A DNA stretch of 64,000 nt, taken from Vibrio aestivus. GTDB lineage: Bacteria; Pseudomonadota; Gammaproteobacteria; Enterobacterales; Vibrionaceae. Position 1 is the stretch's first letter. The number at the start of each line of letters is the position of its first letter. The notes under the pieces are model-generated. The model was not told where the DNA came from and searched no databases. It saw nothing but the letters and a program-made list of their open reading frames with translations. This document shows, in pieces, positions 46,521 through 55,941 of the stretch. The DNA is taken from positions 124,001-188,000 of the forward strand of contig JYJN01000172.1 of the NCBI GenBank assembly GCA_003263845.1, written 5' to 3'. A program made the position numbers and the translations under genes.

Positions 46521-48074
46521 TTAGTCTTTACGGAACATTTCTAGCATACGTTTGGTGACGGTAAAACCACCAAATATGTTGATGCTAGCGATAAGAACGG
46601 CGATAAAAGACAAGAAGGTAACAACACCATTGCCCTGCCCAACCTGTAAAAGTGCACCAACGATGATGATGCCCGAAATAGCATTAGTTACTGACATCAA
46701 TGGCGTGTGCAGAGCGTGGGTAACGTTCCAAACCACGTAGTAACCCACAATACAGGCAAGAATAAACACGGTGAAGTGAGAGAGGAATGCTGCTGGCGCA
46801 ACACTTGCAACCCATCCAAACGCGCCTAAACCAATCGCAAGGCCTGCTACTTTTTTCCAAGGAGAAGTCGGTTCTTCAACTTTCGGCTCAGGTTTCACTT
46901 CTGGTTTTTTCTCAACAGCTGGTTGAGCAGAAACTTGAATTGGTGGAGCTGGCCAAGTCACCTCGCCTTCTTTAACGACAGTAACACCGCGCAGAACCAC
47001 GTCTTCGAAATCGATGTTGATATTGCCGTCTTTCTCTTTACAAAGCAGTTTTAGAAGGTTGACGATGTTTGTCGCGTACAGTTGCGATGACTGCGTAGGT
47101 AGGCGGCCTACCATGTCAGTGTAACCGACCACTTTTACGCCGTTTTCAGTCGTAATGACTTGATCTGCTACTGTGTATTCACAGTTACCACCGTTTGCAG
47201 CGGCAAGATCAACAATCACACTACCTGCTTTCATGCTATCAACCATCTCTTTGGTAATTAGCTTAGGTGCAGGTTTGCCCGGAATTAGGGCAGTTGTGAT
47301 GATAATATCGACGTCTTTTGCTTGATCTAAGTAAAGCTCAGCAGCTTTCTTGTTGAAGTCATCAGACATTTCTTTTGCATAGCCATCGCCCGCGCCTGTG
47401 TCTTCTTGGAAATCCACTTCCAAGAATTCAGCGCCCATCGATTGGACTTGCTCTTTTACTTCTGGACGCACATCAAACGCACGCACGATAGCGCCTAAGC
47501 TACCCGCAGCGCCGATAGCAGCAAGGCCTGCAACACCTGCACCCGCTACCAAGACTTTAGCTGGTGGTACTTTACCTGCTGCAGTGATTTGACCTGTGAA
47601 GAATCGACCGAACTCGTGAGCAGCTTCAACGACCGCACGATAACCGGCAATGTTTGCCATAGAAGAGAGAGCATCCAGCGCTTGCGCACGAGAGATACGA
47701 GGAACAGCATCCATCGCCATTACATTGATCTTCTTTCTTGATAACTGCTCCATCAGCTCTGGATTTTGAGCGGGCCAGATAAAGCTGATTAAGCTCGCGC
47801 CTTCTTTAATGAGAGAGATTTCGTCGATAGATTGAGACTCATCGACGATCGGGGCATTTACTTTGAAAATGAGGTCGCTGTTCCAAACCTCTTCGGTAGA
47901 AACCACCTTCGCACCCGCTGCTTCAAAAGCAGCATCGTCGAAACTTGCGAGTGCGCCCGCTTGTGTTTCTACAATGACATCAAACCCCAGTTTGATTAGC
48001 TGTTCGACTGATTTAGGCGATGCAGCCACTCGCGTTTCTCCTGCGAGTATTTCTTTTGGTACACCAATTTGCAC
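46521..48074 (-). CDS. pntA: NAD(P) transhydrogenase alpha subunit PntA
   Basis: A 517-residue protein starting MQIGVPKEILAGETRVAASPKSVEQLIKLGFDVIVE (alanine-dehydrogenase-like domain I), NAD-binding AGKVPPAKVLVAGAGVAGLAAIGAAGSLGAIVRAFD, the domain-I loop and GYTDMVGRLPTQSSQLYATN, then a Pro/Glu linker and four C-terminal membrane helices. It starts 38-40 bases after an AGGAG box and is 11 bases upstream of pntB. Complete. The 341-base gap upstream (48075-48415) holds the pnt promoter region and the hlyU terminator, no further gene. Confidence 0.95.
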   Translation of the reverse strand: MQIGVPKEILAGETRVAASPKSVEQLIKLGFDVIVETQAGALASFDDAAFEAAGAKVVSTEEVWNSDLIFKVNAPIVDESQSIDEISLIKEGASLISFIWPAQNPELMEQLSRKKINVMAMDAVPRISRAQALDALSSMANIAGYRAVVEAAHEFGRFFTGQITAAGKVPPAKVLVAGAGVAGLAAIGAAGSLGAIVRAFDVRPEVKEQVQSMGAEFLEVDFQEDTGAGDGYAKEMSDDFNKKAAELYLDQAKDVDIIITTALIPGKPAPKLITKEMVDSMKAGSVIVDLAAANGGNCEYTVADQVITTENGVKVVGYTDMVGRLPTQSSQLYATNIVNLLKLLCKEKDGNINIDFEDVVLRGVTVVKEGEVTWPAPPIQVSAQPAVEKKPEVKPEPKVEEPTSPWKKVAGLAIGLGAFGWVASVAPAAFLSHFTVFILACIVGYYVVWNVTHALHTPLMSVTNAISGIIIVGALLQVGQGNGVVTFLSFIAVLIASINIFGGFTVTKRMLEMFRKD

Positions 48075-48349
48075 TATATACTCCTTGTGGACAATTTCTG
48101 TGCATAAACCACTGATTTTGACTAAATTAACCCTACCACAACTAGGTTTATTTCTTGTGATGAATTAATTCGATGAACCCAGTGTAAATCAATTCCTTTT
48201 AGCGATTGCTTGATTTCAAACAAGAAAATCAGCCAACTCTAAGTTGTCATACCTCTTATGGGTACTATGACTAACTATCATGACAGTTTCATGTGCCACA
48301 AGTAACACAGTATTCATTTTATTTGGTTCTATGATATTCCAAGCATACA

Positions 48350-48384
48350 AAAAAGGGCCCCAAGCTTAAAAACTTGTGGCCCTT
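48350..48384 (-). terminator. Intrinsic terminator of the hlyU-type gene
   Basis: Minus strand AAGGGCC-ACAAG / CTTGGGGCCCTTTTTT. It lies 32 bases beyond the stop. Confidence 0.85.
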
Positions 48385-48415
48385 AATAAAAAGTAGCAAT
48401 TAGGATGAATAAAGA

Positions 48416-48694
48416 TTAACCGAAAATTCCATCGCCCATTTGATCAATAAACATTTGCGACTTCTTCAGCATTAGCTCATTCGCATCTTCTTTTACAGCC
48501 AAGACATCTGATCGTATAAACCGATGTGACTTTAGCTCCTCAGCAAATTGCTTAGTGATTCGGCCTGCAATTCGATACTGACCATTTTCGGCAATTGGTT
48601 CCTGATAGATTAGAAAACCCTTGTATTCAACAGGTTCAACTTCAACGGGTTGGTGGTCTTTTTTACCTCCAAACAAGCGAGAAAACAGCCCCAC
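48416..48694 (-). CDS. HlyU family protein
   Basis: A 92-residue protein beginning GLFSRLFGGKK and continuing VEYKGFLIYQEPIAENGQYRIAGRITKQF...HRFIRSDVLAVKEDANELMLKKSQMFIDQMGD, the PF10115-type HlyU family. Members are annotated as regulators, but they lack an HTH and are distinct from the ArsR-type HlyU haemolysin activator. I chose the GTG at 48694 because AGGAG lies 5 bases upstream. It is 22 bases behind the ComFB-like gene, probably co-transcribed. Confidence 0.82.
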   Translation of the reverse strand: MGLFSRLFGGKKDHQPVEVEPVEYKGFLIYQEPIAENGQYRIAGRITKQFAEELKSHRFIRSDVLAVKEDANELMLKKSQMFIDQMGDGIFG

Positions 48695-48716
48695 AGGCAC
48701 TCCTTATTACAGTGAT

Positions 48717-49082
48717 TTATTTTTTAGTTTTCAGAATTGGTGTCTCAAACCAATCTAACTCATCATCGTCATTGAGTCGAGGGTGAGAAAAAATCACGGG
48801 TATATCATCATCTCGGTTCGAACGTCGATCTTCTAGGATCATTCCGAGCGAGGATTCAACGGCGGCGGAGGCAGACTCTTTCAGAGCAACAAGGCGAGTT
48901 TCCGGCAACGCCGACAAGAAATCTATATCATGTCGAATATAGACGGGACGTAATTGAATCAGAGCAAGACAAGCTAAGTCGGCCATCTGATCTTGGGTTA
49001 GAACGCTACTGTATTTACTTTCAGCAAGTACGTGACCAACCAAAGTCTCCATATAGTTATGAACATCAACACTAATTTGCAT
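48717..49082 (-). CDS. ComFB-type late competence protein
   Basis: A 121-residue protein. QISVDVHNYMETLVGHVLAESKYSSVLTQDQMADLACLALIQLRPVYIRHDIDFLSALPE is the ComFB (PF10719) pattern: a helical domain with the conserved L-x-L-[NI]-x-L-[RP]-P-x-Y. The rest is an acidic tail. In cyanobacteria ComFB proteins bind c-di-nucleotides; here a GGDEF gene follows divergently. The start at 49082 has a GGGAG box. Confidence 0.82.
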   Translation of the reverse strand: MQISVDVHNYMETLVGHVLAESKYSSVLTQDQMADLACLALIQLRPVYIRHDIDFLSALPETRLVALKESASAAVESSLGMILEDRRSNRDDDIPVIFSHPRLNDDDELDWFETPILKTKK

Positions 49083-49308
49083 AGACCCTACTCCCTTGAG
49101 CTGCACCTAATCATGATTGATAACGACAATTTTAGACAAAATGTATTCCGTTCTACAAAAAATATCCCATTTATTCATCGGTTTGGATACACTCATCCCT
49201 TTTTTATTGTTAAGTTTAGCAAAAAGCTTGGAAATTGATGAAATCAAAGTATCCTAAACGTTAAATTATTCGTCATCTCCATTTATAGACTGTAGGCCTA
49301 ATCGATAC

Positions 49309-50544
49309 ATGTCCACTTCGTTAGTGACTTCTAACTGGTTTCGCGTTTTCTTCCCATTGTTACTCCTTGCCATGCTATGGCTTGGAATGACGAATGTGAT
49401 TTCAATAACTCAAGCAAACTTGGGTTTCGTCTCGAATCTTCCATACATTTTGTTCACCGTTGTAATTGGCTTAAGTCATACATTTCGACAAAGTCGCATT
49501 GGCATGGTCTCTTTGGCTATGTTGGTAGCGTATTGGTATATTCAAACTTTTCTTCAAACGTCTCTGTCTGATGGAACAACCCTCTTAGAGCTGTCCTTAC
49601 TGGCTTTTTTACTACCGGTCGCTTGCCTTATCGTCTACCGGATCAAGGACTCAAGTGTTAATAGTCGATCTTTCGTGCTTTATTCAGTGACGTTGTCACT
49701 CATGTTCGTCTGGTCGTATATTATGATCACCTACATCTACGAAGGGGGCTTCGACGACATTGACGATAGCTTTTTGTTTGTATTGCCAAGTGTTTCTCGG
49801 CTGCCATTTATATTGGTTATGTACCTTGCCTCTTTGATTGGCATCTGTTCAATTCTCATCATGGTTTACAACCGAATTGTTGATGTTGTTATCTACAGTT
49901 CAATTATTCTTGCATCCACAACATTCATCTTTTTCCATATTCCGTATATCTCGTCCACAATGTTTACTCTAGGTGGGATATTGCTGTTATTGCATTTAAT
50001 ATCAGCAAGCTACGAATTGGCATTTACTGACCGACTCACAGGTATTCCTGGTCGGCACTCTCTCGAGTCAGACATGCGTCACCTCGGTCGCCGATATAGT
50101 ATTGCCATGCTTGATATTGATCATTTCAAGTCCTTCAATGACACCTACGGGCACGATACTGGGGACGACGTTTTAAAGCTTGTGGCTAGTAAACTGACTG
50201 AAGTCGGCGGCCGCGCAAAAGTCTATCGCTATGGTGGGGAAGAATTCACGGTTATTTTTGGCTCTCGTCATTGTGAGGATGCTAAAGAACACCTAGAAGA
50301 TCTGCGCATCGCCGTTGAAGAATACGAGATGACTATACGTAATAATGACTCTCGACCAAAGAACAACAAAGAAGGCAGCAAGAAACGCGGGAAAAGCAAG
50401 CCAAAAGATGTGGTAAACATTACGATCAGTATTGGTGTGGCTTCGAGTCGCAACTATCGATCACCACACGAAGTGCTAAAAGCAGCTGATGAAGCACTGT
50501 ACAAAGCGAAAAAAGGTGGTCGAAACCGTGTTGCGATTGACTAG
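49309..50544 (+). CDS. Membrane diguanylate cyclase (GGDEF)
   Basis: A 411-residue protein with seven or eight N-terminal membrane helices (about 10-235) forming the sensor, then a GGDEF domain: TDRLTGIPGRHSLESDMRHL, AMLDIDHFKSFNDTYGHDTGDD and the active-site YRYGGEEFTVIF (GGEEF). A basic insert (KNNKEGSKKRGKSKPKD) interrupts the domain before ITISIGVA. The active-site residues for c-di-GMP synthesis are intact. Divergent from the ComFB-like gene across 226 bases. Confidence 0.93.
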   Translation: MSTSLVTSNWFRVFFPLLLLAMLWLGMTNVISITQANLGFVSNLPYILFTVVIGLSHTFRQSRIGMVSLAMLVAYWYIQTFLQTSLSDGTTLLELSLLAFLLPVACLIVYRIKDSSVNSRSFVLYSVTLSLMFVWSYIMITYIYEGGFDDIDDSFLFVLPSVSRLPFILVMYLASLIGICSILIMVYNRIVDVVIYSSIILASTTFIFFHIPYISSTMFTLGGILLLLHLISASYELAFTDRLTGIPGRHSLESDMRHLGRRYSIAMLDIDHFKSFNDTYGHDTGDDVLKLVASKLTEVGGRAKVYRYGGEEFTVIFGSRHCEDAKEHLEDLRIAVEEYEMTIRNNDSRPKNNKEGSKKRGKSKPKDVVNITISIGVASSRNYRSPHEVLKAADEALYKAKKGGRNRVAID

Positions 50545-50593
50545 CGTTTGTTAGCCATAAACACCAACTGAGCTCAAAACTCAATGAGTAGGT

Positions 50594-51577
50594 TTATTCT
50601 TGATTAAAGAACAAGACTATACTGCCCCCTTTTAATGCACTTCCATAATTAAAGCTCAGTCCTATACCAACGTTTTCTACCCATGGTACTTCGAAAGGTG
50701 GCGTCATCAGCCACCCAACTGATGCTTCATAATAATGTGTCGTGCCAAATGGACGTCGTGTATCTCCGCCTAGATCGATACGTTTAACGCTTGAATAAAT
50801 AGACTGAACCGCTCTTCCCCACTCTTTAAATTCATAGAACGCTTCTACACCGTTTGCAATGTACCATCCTTCTGGGGTACCCACTTCACCATAGTTTGCG
50901 TCTCCCCATCCACGGCCGACAAAGTAGTGTCCGCTCGACGTAGCATTCCAAGAACCCCAGTTAGTTAATTGCTTGTACATTAATGTGGCATGAGGTTCGA
51001 TTGAAACAGCATAAGCGGATGTATTGAGCACAACACCATCTAAATAGGGTTGCAATTGACGGGCGTAGTCACTTTGGTACTTATGGTCATTTCGATAATA
51101 TTGTAGGTGGCCGCCTAACCCCGGAGTGATCGACCAAGTTTCGTTAATTTGATATTGATACCTGTAAGCTAGGAAACCACCAAGAACAATATCTTCATTT
51201 TTGTCTGGCGGATCTTGAGGCCTAATATCGATATCTCGTCTCGATGCGACCGCAGAAAGGCGAGTAAATAGAAGATGTTTGTGCGTGGCTGCTTTATCAC
51301 TAAGTTCGATAGTAAAAGGTAATGTCGAAACGGCGATCTGTTTACGTAGCTCTATTGAGTCTTCAGAGCCAATATCTTCGTTATCTAGATTAAACCAATC
51401 ATTTGGATCGAAGTCGTGTATGCCGAATGCGAACACTTCACTGTCTGTAAGAACCATTGATACAGCGAGCGTTTGCTCTAAGTATTTCTGGAAGCTGTCG
51501 TTTGGTTGATTGGCCATTGCATTGTGGCTAAGAGCAAACACAGAGATGGTCAAGAGGGAAAGCGCTCTCACACTCAT
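50594..51577 (-). CDS. Solitary outer-membrane autotransporter-like beta-barrel protein
   Basis: A 327-residue protein with signal peptide (ALSHNAMA/NQPND). Alternating aromatic strands through the C-terminal two thirds and a terminal GGSIVLFFNQE point to an outer-membrane barrel. The pattern resembles the Vibrio family described as solitary outer-membrane autotransporter barrel (from memory). There is no passenger domain. Function unknown; monocistronic. Confidence 0.75.
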   Translation of the reverse strand: MSVRALSLLTISVFALSHNAMANQPNDSFQKYLEQTLAVSMVLTDSEVFAFGIHDFDPNDWFNLDNEDIGSEDSIELRKQIAVSTLPFTIELSDKAATHKHLLFTRLSAVASRRDIDIRPQDPPDKNEDIVLGGFLAYRYQYQINETWSITPGLGGHLQYYRNDHKYQSDYARQLQPYLDGVVLNTSAYAVSIEPHATLMYKQLTNWGSWNATSSGHYFVGRGWGDANYGEVGTPEGWYIANGVEAFYEFKEWGRAVQSIYSSVKRIDLGGDTRRPFGTTHYYEASVGWLMTPPFEVPWVENVGIGLSFNYGSALKGGSIVLFFNQE

Positions 51578-51696
51578 TCCTTATTAAATGTGGGATGTAA
51601 AAGATATCAATGAAACTGTTTTAAGAGTAAGAATGAATATCAATGTCACTGCTCTCCAAAGAGTGAAGAACGGTTTGCTCCATTTTGCCAGAGCTC

Positions 51697-52628
51697 TTAA
51701 GTTGCCAATTCGAAACAGTTTCGACCACTTGATTTTGCTCGGTATAATGCTTCATCTGTTCTTGTATACAGTTCATCAATTGTTTCTTTTCCAGTGGGTG
51801 TGATTGTTAGCACGCCTTGTGACACGGTAACATGACCAACATTACAATTGTAATCATGCGTTATCGCTAATGACTCTAAACCATGCTGAATTCTTTGCGC
51901 ATGCGACGAAGCTGAAGCTGAATCAGTATTTGTGAGTAAAATGACAAACTCTTCACCACCATAGCGGCCGACGTATTCCCCGCTTCTACAAAACAGAGAT
52001 TTCGCCATCTGACCTATATTAATCAGACACTTGTCGCCTTCAATGTGGCCGTAATTATCGTTATAAGCTTTAAAGTTATCGACGTCGAGCATGATCAGTG
52101 ACAAGGGTAAATTATGACGCCGTGCCAAGTAATCGCTTCAGATAACGTGCTATCGATGAACCGACGGTTATACAGTTTCGTTAACCCGTCTTCATCCACC
52201 TGTTGTTTCAACACAGCGTTGACTTTGGCTAACTCAGCCGTGGCTTTCTTAAGTTCACGACGCATAAACGCTATGCGCTGCATCGCTATCAATTTGGAGT
52301 TAAGGACGAGTTTATCTACAGGTTTAATCAAGTAGTCATCGCCACCAGCATCAATCGCTTTAGCGATCATTGATGGCTCTTCGTGACCACTCAAAAAGAT
52401 AAATGGTATCCACTCTGTGTATTGTTGCCTCAGTTTTTGAGACAACTCAAACCCGTTCATACCAGGCATGGATATATCAAGAAGAACGAGTTCAGGATCA
52501 AAATCGCTATAAATATCTAACGCCTCTTGGCCACTAGATACTGCTTCCACCATGTGCCCCAACTGCTTGAGACGAATAGCGAGCTGCATTCTATCGAGCT
52601 GAACGTCGTCTACCAGAAGAATGCGCAT
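51697..52628 (-). CDS. Response regulator with GGDEF output (one frameshift)
   Basis: Corrected length 310 residues. Receiver MRILLVDDVQLDRMQLAIRL with phospho-Asp in LVLLDISMPGMNG and YLIKPVDKL; linker coiled coil (KKATAELAKVNAVLKQQVDED); GGDEF domain GLTKLYNRRFIDSTL...LIMLDVDNFKAYNDNYGHIEGDK and YGGEEFVILL (intact GGEEF). The frame breaks near 52128: one A is missing on the plus strand (T on the minus), after which LARRHNLPLSLIML follows. The start at 52628 matches the family and has an AGGAT box. Confidence 0.87.
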
Positions 52629-52783
52629 TGAAGATCCTGTCATATTACATATCCATAACTTACTGATTCTACGTTAATATATAGCACACAGAATTGGATG
52701 TTGCATGACTTGTTTTTCGTAATTTCATTGACATTTCGCCACAAAAAACTAGTATCGCGTTTTTGACTACTGAGATTTTTGTC

Positions 52784-53221
52784 ATGTCTGATACACAAAA
52801 CACAGAACAACCACAAGTGGACCTAGAAACCATTTCACCAGAACTTCGCCAAGTTATTGAATTTGACCAAGTCCCTGAAGCCATGTTTAACATGGTTGTA
52901 TCGATTCACGAAGTCTCTGAAGAAGCTGTTCGCGAAGCTTGGGATGGCCTACCTGCAAGTGCTCAGAATGTACTGGATAACTTTGAGCAATTCCACGCAC
53001 TTATCTCTGTTAGTCAGGCGTTTGCCGGCATTAACGTTATGGAAGAGTTCCCAACATTGAATTTGCCTGAAGGCATGTCAGATGAAGAAAAAGAAGAGTA
53101 CAGAGCTCAATTGCTAGACCAGGTTCTACACAACTGTGTGAAAGACATGGTTAAGCAAATTAAGAAAGCACGTCGCGATGCAATCTTAAAGAAAGACTTC
53201 AAAGAAGTGTTCATCAAATAA
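52784..53221 (+). CDS. Conserved Vibrio protein (DUF3069-like)
   Basis: A 145-residue acidic, helical protein (LETISPELRQVIEFDQVPEAMFNMVVSIHEVSEEAVREAWDGLPASAQNVLDNFEQFHALISVSQAFAGI). I recall it as DUF3069; no catalytic or membrane feature is visible. An earlier in-frame TTG seven codons upstream was rejected in favour of the ATG. It ends at a strong terminator. Confidence 0.78.
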   Translation: MSDTQNTEQPQVDLETISPELRQVIEFDQVPEAMFNMVVSIHEVSEEAVREAWDGLPASAQNVLDNFEQFHALISVSQAFAGINVMEEFPTLNLPEGMSDEEKEEYRAQLLDQVLHNCVKDMVKQIKKARRDAILKKDFKEVFIK

Positions 53222-53223
53222 TA

Positions 53224-53250
53224 AAAAAACCACCGCAAGGTGGTTTTTTT
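53224..53250. terminator. Bidirectional terminator
   Basis: AAAAAACCACC / GGTGGTTTTTTT with a 5-base loop, shared with the convergent modC. Confidence 0.9.
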
Positions 53251-53269
53251 ATTTTCTTAGCATCTCGGG

Positions 53270-54384
53270 TCACTCAATACTGTGCGTTATCGCAATATCG
53301 CGCTGGGTGACACTCACCCCTTTAATTTGCGCATACACCGGCATCCCTTTCTCAAGCTCAAGCTCGTCTCTCGCCCAAGTTGTAATGGTTGCCCACAAAT
53401 AGCATTGAGGCGCTATCTGTAGTTTAACTGAAACACTCTGACGTTCGTTGCCACTGGTATAGGATTCAATCGATTCAATGGTCGCTGGAATGACATTTCT
53501 AAATGACGTTTTAGTTGGCTTATCACAACAAATCGAGACATCATTAGACCTAACTTGAACTCGAACATGTGTCCCAATATCTGCCGATACCTGCTGCACC
53601 CACATTGGCGTTTCGGGAGCCAACAAAATACGAGTAAGACCATACTCATGGTTGTTTTCCGCGACTTGAGCTTCAAACAGTGAACTTTGCTCGGAGAATG
53701 ACTGCCAAGGTTTCATTGCTTGTGAGGCCCAAACGTCTTCTAACTTGCCGTTCGATACAAGTTTGCCTTTATCCAACACCACTAAGTGGTTCGCCAATCG
53801 AAGAATTTCACTCAAACTATGTGTAACATAAATGATGGGAAGCGCTACTTTATCTGCGAGCTCTTCAAGAAACGGCATAACTTCACGTTTACGCGGCAAT
53901 CTAGCGACGCTAATGGTTCATCCATGAGTAAGATGTCAGGCTTTGATAATAATGCACGACCAATTGCTACACGCTGTTTCTCACCACCAGACAGATCAAC
54001 AGGTAAGCGTTCGAGCAAAGATTCAAGCGCCAAGAGAGAGATAATCTCGTCAAAATGCGCTTGGTCGAACGCTTTTACACCGTAAAGCAGATTGCCTTTC
54101 ACACTGTAATGAGGAAATAAACGGGAGTCTTGAAAGACATAGCCAACTTTGCGTTTATAGGTTGGTAAATTTATCTTGGTTTGCGAACAATACAGAGTTT
54201 CCCTATTAACAACGATCTTTCCTTGGTCTGGTGTTGTTAAGCCAGCAATCATATTTATAACGGTTGTTTTGCCCGCCCCCGAACGTCCAAATATTGCGGT
54301 AATACCCTTGCTTGGGAGTTCAAGGTTGAGGTCGAACTCTGCATCGATAAATTGATGAGCGACTTCTACGTGAATCTTATCCAT
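53270..54384 (-). CDS. modC: Molybdate ABC transporter ATPase ModC (one frameshift)
   Basis: Corrected length 371 residues. Walker A GRSGAGKTT (about 33-41), Q-loop VFQDSRLFPH, signature LSGGEKQR, Walker B ILLMDEPLASLD and H-loop VTHSLSE; C-terminal Mop/TOBE molybdate-binding domain (VRSNDVSICCDKP...IESYTSGNERQSVSVKL). The break is near 53899: on the coding strand GATTGCCG should be GATTTGCCG, giving LASLDLPRKREV. It overlaps the modB end by 8 bases. Very likely functional in the organism. Confidence 0.92.
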
Positions 54385-55072
54385 GTTTCGCTCCTAACTT
54401 TTTAGAGGTTCTTTTGGACAACCATTCAGAAAAGAGCAATGAAGATAATGCAATAACAATCGAGATAACACACAAACGAGCCGCTTCGAATTCAGAGCCC
54501 GGCGTTTCAATAAAATTGTACATCGCCAAAGGGATCGTTTGAGTTTCGCCGGGAATATTGGATACGAAACTAATGGTCGCTCCAAACTCTCCGAGACTCC
54601 GAGCGAAGGACAACATGGTTCCGGTTATGATTCCGGGAAGAGTTAATGGCAAAGTGATTGTGAAGAAGATCTTAACCGGTGACGCACCAAGCGTTGCTGC
54701 CGCCTGCTCTAATTTTCTATCCACCAAGTCTAAACTCAACCTTACTGAACGAACCATTAAAGGGAGTGAAACGATGATGCACGCCAGAACTGCGCCTTTC
54801 CAATTAAAGCTAAAGACTAAACCAAAATGAGCGTCTAACCACTTACCTATCCATCCATTTCGGCCCATAGAAATCAGAAGCAGATATCCAATGACCACAG
54901 GAGGAAGTACCAGTGGTAAATGAATCAAGCTGTCGAGTAGAGATTTACCCCAAAACTCTCGTCGTGAAAGTAACCACGCCAATATTATACCTAATGGCAC
55001 CAACCACGCTATTGCATAGCCGGAAACTTTTAAACTGAGCATCAAAGCCTGATATTCGAAATCGGTTAGCAC
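54377..55072 (-). CDS. modB: Molybdate ABC transporter permease ModB
   Basis: A 231-residue inner-membrane protein with five or six helices. The binding-protein-dependent permease EAA loop is visible (QAAATLGASPVKIFFTITLPLTLPGI, EAA...G...LP type), and RSLGEFGATISFVSNIPGETQTIPLAMY is the ModB signature. Passes molybdate through the membrane, driven by ModC. It follows modA by 11 bases and overlaps modC. Confidence 0.95.
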   Translation of the reverse strand: MLTDFEYQALMLSLKVSGYAIAWLVPLGIILAWLLSRREFWGKSLLDSLIHLPLVLPPVVIGYLLLISMGRNGWIGKWLDAHFGLVFSFNWKGAVLACIIVSLPLMVRSVRLSLDLVDRKLEQAAATLGASPVKIFFTITLPLTLPGIITGTMLSFARSLGEFGATISFVSNIPGETQTIPLAMYNFIETPGSEFEAARLCVISIVIALSSLLFSEWLSKRTSKKLGAKHG

Positions 55073-55083
55073 TGAATTCTCTC

Positions 55084-55860
55084 TTATGGACGTGAAAAGC
55101 CGTGTTTAACAAACACTTTAGTGACAATGTCACTCATCAGAAAACGATAGAACGCCTGCGCTTGTGGCTGGTCGCTCAACAATGCCATTGGGTAAGCAAT
55201 CGGTTCATGAAGTTCAGATGGAAAAGTGTGCACAACATACACGTTATCACTGTATAGAGCGTCCGTTTGATACACAACACCCAACGGTGCTTCGCCCTGT
55301 TCTACTAATGCTAAGGCCATTCGTACACTATTGGTTGGCGCAATCTTACTATTTAATTCGGACCAGATGTTCAGCGATTCAAATGCTTGTTGTGCATACA
55401 TACCTACAGGGACCGCTTTTGAACCTGTCGCTAAGCGAGAGTCCCCTAATGCCGCCTTCCAGCTGTCAATATTGCTTAAAACAACGTTAATATCTGGGTT
55501 AGAACTCACTAAAACCAACTGATTAGACGCAAGAACTGTCATGTTAGAAGGCTCAACCACGGATTGTTCCACCAAATAATACATCCATAGACGATTTGCC
55601 GAGATAAAAATGTCTGAAGGTGCTCCCCGTTCGATTTGACGAGCTAAAGACGCTGAACCGCCATAAACTGGCGTAATACGGACTCTGTTCTGGCTTTCAT
55701 AGATCTCTATGACTTCATTCAAAACATTGGTCATAGAAGAAGCTGCATAGATTCGAAGATGATCTTCAGAGTTAGCTTGAGCGGTAGCAATTAAAGATAA
55801 GCCTAAAGCGACAAAAGTCACCATACGTCTCTTCACTGCTGATAAGCTAAAGAACTTCAT
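55084..55860 (-). CDS. modA: Molybdate-binding periplasmic protein ModA
   Basis: About 258 residues: signal peptide (MVTFVALGLSLIATAQA/NSED), then LRIYAASSMTNVLNEVIEIYE (oxyanion-binding Ser) and GGSASLARQIERGAPSDIFISANRLWM, ending FYRFLMSDIVTKVFVKHGFS. The start is uncertain: a GTG at 55893, ATG at 55860 and ATG at 55824 are all in frame; I use 55860. First gene of modABC. No ModE box was looked for rigorously upstream. Confidence 0.93.
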   Translation of the reverse strand: MKFFSLSAVKRRMVTFVALGLSLIATAQANSEDHLRIYAASSMTNVLNEVIEIYESQNRVRITPVYGGSASLARQIERGAPSDIFISANRLWMYYLVEQSVVEPSNMTVLASNQLVLVSSNPDINVVLSNIDSWKAALGDSRLATGSKAVPVGMYAQQAFESLNIWSELNSKIAPTNSVRMALALVEQGEAPLGVVYQTDALYSDNVYVVHTFPSELHEPIAYPMALLSDQPQAQAFYRFLMSDIVTKVFVKHGFSRP

Positions 55861-55941
55861 AAAACTATTGATTCGAAACACTACCCATTTCACCTTAGTA
55901 TTCTTACTTACTATGCTTCATTTATTTACTGTACTTCACCA

